The translations under genes and the position numbers were made by a program. A stretch of DNA of 5,303 bases from Microcaldota archaeon (GTDB lineage: Archaea > Micrarchaeota > Micrarchaeia > Norongarragalinales > WALN01), in the NCBI GenBank assembly GCA_015522865.1, contig WALN01000053.1:1-5303 (forward strand). Reading direction: 5' to 3'. Below are positions 1 through 4,643 of this stretch, in pieces; position 1 is the stretch's first letter; each line of letters begins with the position of its first letter. The notes beneath the pieces are model-generated. The model saw only the letters and a list, made by a program, of their open reading frames with translations, was not told the DNA's origin and did not search any database.

Positions 1-19
1 ACATATGTATCAAAAATGA

Positions 20-586
20 AACAATGAGTTAGAGATTATATCCCTTTTTCTAGGAGATTACAAAAGACAATTTTATTTAAGAGAAATAAGCAGGCTGACA
101 AAAATACCTCTTAAAACAACTCAAAGTAAAATAATTGCTCTTGAAAAAAAAGGTATACTAAAAGGGAATATTAGAGGGCGCCACAAGTACTTCAGATTAA
201 ATTTAGATAGCATAAAAACAAAACTTTATCTGCTACAAGCTGAAATAGATAGGACAATATATTTCATAGAAAAATATAAACTCTTCAAAACCATTCTTAA
301 AGAAATCAAAACAGATAATCCAATAATTGTATTCGGAAGTTTTGCCAAATCTACTGCAAGTAAAGAATCTGACATAGACATCCTCATAATCTCAAACAGA
401 AAAGAAGATTTACCTACTCATTTAATTCCATATAAAATTCATAGAATCGACTTGTCTAAAAATTCATTTATAAAAGCTCTAAGAAGCAATGAATCACTTA
501 TAAAAGAAATAGAAGAAAATCATGTTATACTAAACAATCATTCAACATATGTAAATATAATGTGGGATCACTATGGAAACCAATAA
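20..586 (+). CDS. Winged-HTH / minimal nucleotidyltransferase (MNT) fusion, antitoxin-like, start codon disrupted or non-canonical
   Basis: An open frame of 188 codons ends at the TAA at 584-586. Counting from base 20, residues about 1-65 look like a winged helix-turn-helix (FYLREISRLTKIPLKTTQ, then a wing with GRHKYFRL). Residues about 95-150 are a minimal nucleotidyltransferase: IVFGSFAK with G106-S107, the SDIDIL metal-binding pair D118 and D120, and a third acidic residue D144 in HRIDL. Families of this kind usually act as the antitoxin or modifying partner of HEPN proteins, and some MNTs transfer AMP to the partner; that role is inferred here. The stop overlaps the HEPN gene by 14 nt, which supports co-translation. 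The oddity is the start: the ATG at 5-7 is in frame but is followed by an in-frame TGA at 17-19, and no ATG, GTG or TTG follows until a TTG near 452. The ATG at 16-18 lies in another frame and would join this one if one base were added before the TGA at 25-27. The rest of the frame and the catalytic residues are intact. A recent pseudogene, a sequence error or an unusual start are all possible. Confidence 0.8.
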   Translation, partial: NNELEIISLFLGDYKRQFYLREISRLTKIPLKTTQSKIIALEKKGILKGNIRGRHKYFRLNLDSIKTKLYLLQAEIDRTIYFIEKYKLFKTILKEIKTDNPIIVFGSFAKSTASKESDIDILIISNRKEDLPTHLIPYKIHRIDLSKNSFIKALRSNESLIKEIEENHVILNNHSTYVNIMWDHYGNQ

Positions 587-1049
587 ATTAAGATGGTGTT
601 TTAGATTAAAAAAAGGACTAAAAATAATACTCCCAAATGAAAGGCTAGCAAGATTATATCTCAACGAGGCTAAATCCTCATTAAAAAGAGCAGAAAAAAA
701 TTTTAAAGACAAAGACCTTCTTTGGACAACTATTGTTATTTACTATGCAGATTATTATTCTCTGTATGCATTCCTTCAAAGGATTGGTATAAAATGTGAA
801 AACCACTCCTGTTCAATTTTAGCAGTTGAATTTATTCTCGGAAAAGACAAAACAAACATCATAAATGAACATAAAGCTAAAAGGATTGATGCTCAATATT
901 ATATAAAAATTGATAAAGAAAATCAAGTAAGTAGAATGCTCCAAGAATCAAAAAATTTTGTTGCTATGTTTGATGAAACCATCTCTAATATGGATAAAAA
1001 TCATTTAGAAAAATACAGAACTAAAATAAAAAGAGAATTAAAAAATTAA
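573..1049 (+). CDS. HEPN-domain protein, probable partner of the upstream MNT
   Basis: This 158-residue, soluble, mostly helical protein has no signal peptide or membrane segment. It begins with a basic stretch (RWCFRLKKGLK, residues 7-17) and then LARLYLNEAKSSLKRAE. A helical core follows (about residues 50-90, IVIYYADYYSLYAFLQRIGIKCENH), with R104-IDAQYY after it. This resembles the archaeal HEPN / UPF0332-like proteins encoded next to MNT genes. The canonical HEPN nuclease motif R-x(4-6)-H is not clear: R70 and H78 are separated by seven residues, so RNase activity should not be assumed. The ATG at 573 is the only in-frame start after the TAA at 558-560. It lies inside the end of the MNT gene, so translation is probably coupled; no good Shine-Dalgarno site precedes it. 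The family assignment rests on local patterns and gene context and is less secure than that of the MNT. A toxin role is inferred. Confidence 0.72.
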   Translation: METNKLRWCFRLKKGLKIILPNERLARLYLNEAKSSLKRAEKNFKDKDLLWTTIVIYYADYYSLYAFLQRIGIKCENHSCSILAVEFILGKDKTNIINEHKAKRIDAQYYIKIDKENQVSRMLQESKNFVAMFDETISNMDKNHLEKYRTKIKRELKN

Positions 1050-1060
1050 AAAAAGAAAAG

Positions 1061-1069
1061 CTTTAAAAG
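1061..1069 (+). promoter_or_regulatory. Candidate TATA box for the pyrophosphatase gene
   Basis: CTTTAAAAG, preceded by a purine-rich BRE-like stretch (AAAAGAAAAG, 1051-1060), sits 61 nt ahead of the ATG at 1130. The usual archaeal spacing of about 25 nt puts the transcript start near 1088-1094, giving a leader of roughly 40 nt that holds the Shine-Dalgarno site. It lies just after the HEPN stop at 1049, so the pyrophosphatase is probably transcribed separately from the MNT/HEPN pair. Confidence 0.55.
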
Positions 1070-1087
1070 AAAATATTATAGTGATAT

Positions 1088-1114
1088 TCTTAAGACAAAA
1101 GAAGTATCTTAAGA
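1088..1114 (+). repeat. Two copies of the palindrome TCTTAAGA at the start of the hppA transcript
   Basis: TCTTAAGA occurs at 1088-1095 and again at 1107-1114. Each copy is its own reverse complement, and the starts are 19 bp apart, close to two helical turns. The second copy extends to a perfect 12-bp palindrome, TATCTTAAGATA (1105-1116). The two copies can also pair with each other as an 8-bp stem with an 11-nt loop (1096-1106). They lie over the inferred transcript start and just ahead of the Shine-Dalgarno site. That is where an operator for a dimeric repressor, or an RNA hairpin, would act. Function is inferred from position only. Confidence 0.5.
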
Positions 1115-1118
1115 TAAT

Positions 1119-1126
1119 GGGGTGAT
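1119..1126 (+). promoter_or_regulatory. Strong Shine-Dalgarno site of the pyrophosphatase gene
   Basis: GGGGTGAT contains GGTGAT, which pairs with the usual archaeal 16S 3' end. Its GGTGA core ends 4 nt before the ATG at 1130, which fixes that start. The same GGTGA core at 4-6 nt spacing precedes rps24e and rps27ae. Confidence 0.8.
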
Positions 1127-1129
1127 AAG

Positions 1130-3097
1130 ATGAATCTGAACAGCATAATACCAATCTCAGGTGTTATAGCCCTGCTTTTTGCAGCATATCTTATCTTTTC
1201 AGTATTCAAGAAAAGCAAGGGGACTCCAAAAATGCAGGAAATTTCAAACGCTATAAAAGACGGAGCTATGGCATATATGAACAGAGAATATAAAACAGTT
1301 TCAATAGTTGCAATAGTGCTGGCAGCTATTTTAGGATGGCTAATTAATATTCCAACAGCCATTGGATTTATGGTTGGCGCATTTTTCAGCGCGCTGGCAG
1401 GGTACATTGGAATGAACATGTCCGTGAGGTCTAATGTAAGAGCGGCGCAGGCCGCAAAAAAAGGGCTCAAAGAAGCGCTTTTCGTGGCAGTCCGCGGAGG
1501 AGCGGTAACCGGAATGTTCATTGTAGGATTTGGCATACTAAGCGTCGGAATGCTATATTATCTTTACAGGGATCCAAAATTGATTGTGGGAGCAGGATTT
1601 GGAGCTTCGCTAATATCTCTGTTCGCGCGTATCGGCGGCGGAATATACACAAAAGCCGCAGATGTCGGAGCAGACTTGGTTGGAAAAATTGAGAAAGGCA
1701 TACCGGAGGACGACCCGAGAAACCCTGCAGTAATAGCGGACAACGTCGGAGACAATGTCGGCGACTGCGCGGGAATGGGCGCGGACTTGTTCGAAACTTA
1801 TGTAGTATCTTTGATAGCAGCAATGCTTCTGGGAGCGGGGCTCGGCAAGGGAGAAATAATACTTCCAATGTTGCTGAGCGCAGCGGGAATATTTGCATCA
1901 ATTGTTGGAATTCTCGTTATAAAAATCGGAAAAAGCAAGAACATCTGGAAAGCCCTAAGCACAGGAGTATTCACAACGGCAGGAATCGCAGTGGTGTTGT
2001 TCTATTTTGTAATAAAAAATTTTTCAGCATCGCTTAACTTGTTTTACGCATCGCTTGCGGGACTGTTCCTAACAATTGGAATATGGTACACAACAGAGTA
2101 TTATACATCAAAAGACAAAAAGCCCGTTCAAAGCATAGCAAGGGCGTCGAAAACTGGAGCGGGAACGAATATAATAAGCGGACTTGCAGTCGGATTGGAA
2201 AGCACGCTGGTTCCGGTAATTTTGATAGCCATCTCAATATTCTGGGCAAGTTATTTTGGTGGTGTATATGGAATTGCCATAGCAACAATAGCCATGCTTT
2301 CAATTACAGCAATAATAATTACGCTTGACAGCTACGGCCCGATAACAGACAATGCAGGAGGCATAGCAGAAATGAGCGGACTAAGCCAAAAAATAAGAAA
2401 GGTCACTGATGAATTGGATGCAGTTGGAAACACAACAAAGGCAGTTACAAAAGGATTTGCAATTTCTTCTGCGGCGCTTGCGGCGCTCTCGCTGTTTGTT
2501 GCATTTGCAAATGAAGCCGGAATAAAAGTGTTGAATTTGATAAGCACAAAAGTTGTGATTGGATTGTTCATAGGCGGTGCTTTGCCATTTATCTTTTCGG
2601 CGCTTCTAATGGGAGCAGTAGGAAGAGCAGCTTATGTCATGGTCAACGAAGTCAGAAGACAATTCAAACAGATAAAAGGAATCATGACTGGAAAAGCAAA
2701 GCCGGACTATGCAAAGTGCGTCGACATAAGCACAAAGGCATCCCTAAAGGAGATGATTGTTCCGGGAATAATAGCAGTGACATCTCCTTTAATAGTAGGG
2801 TTTATACTAGGCGTCGAAGCCCTTGGAGGACTGCTTGCAGGAGCAATAGTAACTGGATTGCTAATGGCATTGTTCTTGTCAAACGGCGGAGCCGCGTGGG
2901 ACAATGCAAAGAAGTACATCGAGGACGGAAAATTCGGCGGAAAAGGAAGTCCAGCGCACAAGGCGGCAGTTGTCGGAGACACAGTAGGAGACCCATCAAA
3001 AGACACAGCAGGGCCAGCGTTGAACGCATTGATAAAAGTATTGAACACAATATCCATATTGTTCGCAGGAATGTTTGTGCTGTACTCGCTGTTGTAA
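1130..3097 (+). CDS. hppA: Membrane-bound proton-translocating pyrophosphatase, K+-independent type
   Basis: This integral membrane enzyme splits pyrophosphate and uses the energy to pump H+ across the cytoplasmic membrane. At 655 residues it is full length, slightly short for the family (about 650-800), with many hydrophobic helices, probably 15-16. The diagnostic motifs are all present: DVGADLVGK (178-186); E193-DDPRNPAVIADNVGDNVGD with the metal and substrate aspartates D194, D195, D204, D208 and D212; DLFETY (219-224), whose E222 is a candidate ion-gate glutamate; and near the C-terminus GGAAWDNAKKY (586-596) and GDTVGDPSKDTAGP (616-629). GNTTKAVTKG (433-442) carries K437 and T440, the residues that mark K+-independent H+-pumping enzymes, where K+-dependent ones have alanine and glycine. 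No key residue is missing and the frame is unbroken. The start is fixed by the Shine-Dalgarno site. It has its own promoter and terminator-like tract, so it is probably a single-gene unit. Its GC is clearly higher than that of the flanking AT-rich genes. Confidence 0.97.
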   Translation: MNLNSIIPISGVIALLFAAYLIFSVFKKSKGTPKMQEISNAIKDGAMAYMNREYKTVSIVAIVLAAILGWLINIPTAIGFMVGAFFSALAGYIGMNMSVRSNVRAAQAAKKGLKEALFVAVRGGAVTGMFIVGFGILSVGMLYYLYRDPKLIVGAGFGASLISLFARIGGGIYTKAADVGADLVGKIEKGIPEDDPRNPAVIADNVGDNVGDCAGMGADLFETYVVSLIAAMLLGAGLGKGEIILPMLLSAAGIFASIVGILVIKIGKSKNIWKALSTGVFTTAGIAVVLFYFVIKNFSASLNLFYASLAGLFLTIGIWYTTEYYTSKDKKPVQSIARASKTGAGTNIISGLAVGLESTLVPVILIAISIFWASYFGGVYGIAIATIAMLSITAIIITLDSYGPITDNAGGIAEMSGLSQKIRKVTDELDAVGNTTKAVTKGFAISSAALAALSLFVAFANEAGIKVLNLISTKVVIGLFIGGALPFIFSALLMGAVGRAAYVMVNEVRRQFKQIKGIMTGKAKPDYAKCVDISTKASLKEMIVPGIIAVTSPLIVGFILGVEALGGLLAGAIVTGLLMALFLSNGGAAWDNAKKYIEDGKFGGKGSPAHKAAVVGDTVGDPSKDTAGPALNALIKVLNTISILFAGMFVLYSLL

Positions 3098-3117
3098 ACA
3101 GAAACTTTTAAAAACAC

Positions 3118-3134
3118 TTCTTTTTTTCTTTTTT
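3118..3134 (+). terminator. T-rich terminator-like tract after hppA
   Basis: TTCTTTTTTTCTTTTTT begins 20 nt after the hppA stop. Archaeal RNA polymerase ends transcripts at such T-runs without needing a hairpin. It separates hppA from the rpoE1 operon promoter downstream. Confidence 0.65.
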
Positions 3135-3162
3135 ATAAACATTGTCTAGCTAATGGAAACAA

Positions 3163-3170
3163 TTTTAAAC
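3163..3170 (+). promoter_or_regulatory. Candidate TATA box of the rpoE1-spt4-rps24e-rps27ae operon
   Basis: TTTTAAAC with the BRE-like GGAAACAA just upstream (3155-3162). A start about 25 nt downstream, near 3190-3194, gives a leader of some 35 nt that includes the AGGAGAG site at 3211-3217. This favours the ATG at 3227 as the rpoE1 start and argues against a TTG start at 3185, which would lie at or before the transcript start. GATATAATT at 3178-3186 is a weaker alternative. Confidence 0.45.
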
Positions 3171-3210
3171 CGCAAAGGATATAATTGTTCCTTGCAAAAA
3201 GAATGTATAA

Positions 3211-3217
3211 AGGAGAG
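3211..3217 (+). promoter_or_regulatory. Shine-Dalgarno site of rpoE1
   Basis: AGGAGAG ends 9 nt before the ATG at 3227. It supports that start over the upstream ATG at 3203 and TTG at 3185, in agreement with where Rpo7 homologues begin (MYxILEV). Confidence 0.65.
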
Positions 3218-3226
3218 AAGCAAACA

Positions 3227-3859
3227 ATGTATTCAATACTTGAAGTGAAATCAAAAATTAGAGTGCCTCCTCAGTTTTTGGGCAAAAAATTGAAGGAAGC
3301 AGTAAAGTCTGCTGTAGAAAAAGAGTTTATAGGTGCCCTGGGAAAGGATGGATTGTTCCTATCAATACTAAATGTGGAAGACATTGGAGAAGGAATTATT
3401 ATTCCCGGAGACGGCGCGGTATATTACAAAACAACCTTCAAGGCTTTGATTTACAGGCCGGAAATGCAGGAGATTGTAGATGGATTTGTTTCAGAAATAC
3501 TTGAATTTGGAGCATTTATTAGAATTGGACCTATGGATGGATTGATTCATGTTTCTCAAGTCATGGATGATTATGTGAACTATTCTGATTCTGGCGTGCT
3601 TCAGGGCAAGGAAAGCAAGCGCATGCTAAAAGCAAAAGATGTTGTGAGGGCAAGAATAATTGCTATAAGTCTTAAAAACATCAAAGGCGCAAAGCTCGGA
3701 TTGACTATGAGGCAGCCGGGACTGGGAAAGCTCGAATGGATAAAAGCAGAAAAAGAAAAAGATGAAGAAAAAACAGTCAAAAAACCGGAAAAAAAATCCG
3801 GCAAGAAAAAAGGCAAAAAAGCCGCCAAGAAAAAAGGCAAAGGCAGCAAGAAAAAGTGA
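3227..3859 (+). CDS. rpoE1: DNA-directed RNA polymerase subunit Rpo7 (RpoE1, RpoE')
   Basis: Rpo7 forms the stalk of archaeal RNA polymerase with Rpo4; it helps open the promoter and binds emerging RNA. From the ATG at 3227 the product is 210 residues. Residues 1-80 are the N-terminal tip domain (MYSILEVKSKIRVPPQFLG, then EDIGEG and PGDG at 51-63). Residues about 81-165 are an S1-type RNA-binding domain (DGFVSEILEFGAFIRIGPMD, then GLIHVSQVMDDYV). The conserved LTMRQPGLGKLEWI (159-172) follows. The usual length is near 185-190. The extra is a lysine-rich tail, residues 172-210, in which 20 of 39 residues are lysine; it may add nucleic-acid contacts. The frame extends upstream to a TTG at 3185, but homologues begin with MY.ILEV, and the Shine-Dalgarno site and inferred transcript start agree with 3227. 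It is first in a four-gene operon, 6 nt ahead of spt4. Confidence 0.96.
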   Translation: MYSILEVKSKIRVPPQFLGKKLKEAVKSAVEKEFIGALGKDGLFLSILNVEDIGEGIIIPGDGAVYYKTTFKALIYRPEMQEIVDGFVSEILEFGAFIRIGPMDGLIHVSQVMDDYVNYSDSGVLQGKESKRMLKAKDVVRARIIAISLKNIKGAKLGLTMRQPGLGKLEWIKAEKEKDEEKTVKKPEKKSGKKKGKKAAKKKGKGSKKK

Positions 3860-3865
3860 AAAGTT

Positions 3866-4051
3866 ATGGTAGAAAAAGCATGCAAAAAATGCAAAAGGAT
3901 AACCACCGGAAAAAAATGCCCGGTTTGCGGCAGCCAGGAGCTTACAACACATTGGAGAGGCGAAGTGATAATTATAGACCCCGACAAATCGCAAATTGCA
4001 AAAGAACTTAATATCAGCATGCCAGGAAAATATGCTTTAAAGGTGAGATAA
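3866..4051 (+). CDS. spt4: Transcription elongation factor Spt4 (RpoE2, RpoE'')
   Basis: A 61-residue protein with the Spt4 zinc ribbon: C6-KK-C9 and C18-PV-C21 supply the four ligands. The core TTHWRGEVIIIDPDKSQIAKELNISMPGKYALKVR is typical of archaeal Spt4, including the DP.KS.IA.. helix and the closing GKYALKVR. Spt4 pairs with Spt5 (not in this window) and clamps RNA polymerase for processive elongation. The length is normal for archaea. It starts 6 nt after the rpoE1 stop, with only a weak AGTGA (3855-3859) ahead of it, so translation is probably coupled to rpoE1. Its stop shares a base with the rps24e ATG (TAATG at 4049-4053). The two genes flank the RNA polymerase stalk gene, fitting co-expression of transcription and translation parts. 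Confidence 0.95.
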   Translation: MVEKACKKCKRITTGKKCPVCGSQELTTHWRGEVIIIDPDKSQIAKELNISMPGKYALKVR

Positions 4052-4362
4052 TGGAATTGAGAATATTGAAGAACAATGAAAACAAATTGCTTGCAAGAAA
4101 CGAAGTCAATTTTGAAATCAAATATGAAAAAGCTCCGCCTACAAGACTGCAGGCGCTGGAACTATTGGCAAGGCAATTAAAAGTCGGAGAAAATCTTGTG
4201 ATTATCAAAAAGCTGAGCAATGTTTTTGGATTGAGAAAAATTTTGGGAAATGCAAATGTTTATTCCAATGCAAATGATTTGGCAAAGACGGAACCAAAAC
4301 ATCTAATCAATAGAATCAAAAAAGCAAAAGAGAAGGCGAAGAAAAAAGAAGGTGAATCTTAA
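4051..4362 (+). CDS. rps24e: Small-subunit ribosomal protein S24e
   Basis: This 103-residue protein belongs to the archaeal/eukaryotic S24e family of the 30S subunit. The family pattern is clear: an N-terminal strand pair ([23 protein letters not shown]), then the [16 protein letters not shown] helix, where the family has P.R..v...la, followed by [24 protein letters not shown], matching the usual G...v.g.a.vY.. block. The C-terminus is a lysine-rich helix ([14 protein letters not shown]). It overlaps spt4 by one base at TAATG, and GGTGA at 4042-4046 (inside the last spt4 codons) is its Shine-Dalgarno site, 4 nt from the ATG. In many archaea a DUF359 (GTP-dependent dephospho-CoA kinase) gene lies between spt4 and this one; here there is no room for it. 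Confidence 0.95.
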   Translation: MELRILKNNENKLLARNEVNFEIKYEKAPPTRLQALELLARQLKVGENLVIIKKLSNVFGLRKILGNANVYSNANDLAKTEPKHLINRIKKAKEKAKKKEGES

Positions 4363-4577
4363 TGGGCAAGAAGAAATCCAAAGAAAAAAAGGGCAAAAAG
4401 AAGCCCAGAAAGACAAAGCCTTCTAAAAAATGGGAACTTTATGAAATCGCAGGGGACAAAGTCAAAAGAAAAAACAAAACCTGCCCGAAATGCGGCTCAG
4501 GAGTTTTCATGGGAAAGCACAAGGATAGATGGGTCTGCGGAAGATGTGGATACACAGAATACATCGACAATAAATAA
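4362..4577 (+). CDS. rps27ae: Small-subunit ribosomal protein S27ae
   Basis: A 71-residue 30S protein with a C4 zinc ribbon: C41-PK-C44 and C59-GR-C62, in the characteristic [20 protein letters not shown] stretch followed by RCGYTEY. The conserved [19 protein letters not shown] (24-42) precedes it. The body is standard, but residues 1-23 are a lysine-rich extension ([20 protein letters not shown]) that raises the length above the usual 50-65. It is last in the operon: TAATG at 4360-4364 overlaps the S24e stop, and GGTGA at 4351-4355 lies 6 nt ahead of the ATG. In many archaea kae1/bud32 follows; here an unrelated ATPase gene does. In eukaryotes the same protein is made fused to ubiquitin; no ubiquitin domain is present here. 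Confidence 0.96.
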   Translation: MGKKKSKEKKGKKKPRKTKPSKKWELYEIAGDKVKRKNKTCPKCGSGVFMGKHKDRWVCGRCGYTEYIDNK

Positions 4578-4597
4578 TATTTAATTTTAATTCTTGT
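4578..4597 (+). terminator. T-rich tract after rps27ae, possible terminator
   Basis: A T/A-rich stretch starting directly after the stop (ATATTTAATTTTAATTCTTG, 4578-4597) has short T-runs of three to four. This is weaker than the tract after hppA, but archaeal polymerase can end at such runs. It lies upstream of the ATPase promoter. Confidence 0.35.
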
Positions 4598-4601
4598 GTT
4601 A

Positions 4602-4634
4602 TAAATGCAAACATTTAAATATTATTTGCGTTTA
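4602..4634 (+). repeat. 10-bp-arm imperfect inverted repeat around the ATPase TATA box
   Basis: TAAATGCAAA (4602-4611) and TTTGCGTTTA (4625-4634) are reverse complements except at one position, with a 13-nt spacer that holds the TATA-like ATTTAAATAT. An arrangement like this, one arm over the BRE region and the other between TATA and start, could be an operator. If transcribed from upstream it would also form a 10-bp stem with one G-U pair. Function is inferred. Confidence 0.45.
4613..4622 (+). promoter_or_regulatory. TATA box of the ATPase gene, placed for a leaderless transcript
   Basis: ATTTAAATAT with the BRE-like GCAAAC (4607-4612) before it. Its centre is about 26 nt ahead of the ATG at 4644, so transcription should start at or just before the start codon. 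No Shine-Dalgarno sequence lies in 4630-4643, which fits a leaderless mRNA and sets this gene apart from hppA and the ribosomal genes. Confidence 0.6.
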
Positions 4635-4643
4635 CAAAGCAAC

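Noticed and set aside
1090..1536. Minus-strand open frame of 148 codons opposite the hppA start
   Set aside because: It is the mirror of hppA codons, shows no recognisable domain, and sits opposite a certain gene. The same holds for the other minus-strand frames over hppA, including 1518-1901, 2034-2303, 2332-2571, 2707-3117 and 2802-3050, and for the minus-strand frames at 4014-4220 and 4967-5188.
2083..3111. Plus-strand frames at 2083-2328 and 2716-3111 inside hppA
   Set aside because: They are out-of-frame readings of the pyrophosphatase with basic, low-complexity products and no motifs.
3101..3115. GAAACTTTTAAAAAC as a promoter after hppA
   Set aside because: It resembles BRE/TATA, but the inferred start would fall in the T-rich terminator-like tract; the element at 3163 is better placed for rpoE1. 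It remains a weak alternative.
3185..3226. N-terminal extension of Rpo7 from the TTG at 3185
   Set aside because: It lies at or before the inferred transcript start, the extra 14 residues have no counterpart in Rpo7 proteins, and a Shine-Dalgarno site serves the ATG at 3227.
3601..4020. Minus-strand frames opposite the rpoE1 tail and spt4, apparently phenylalanine-rich
   Set aside because: Phe-rich stretches are the antisense of lysine codons (AAA/AAG read as TTT/CTT); they are shadows and not membrane proteins.
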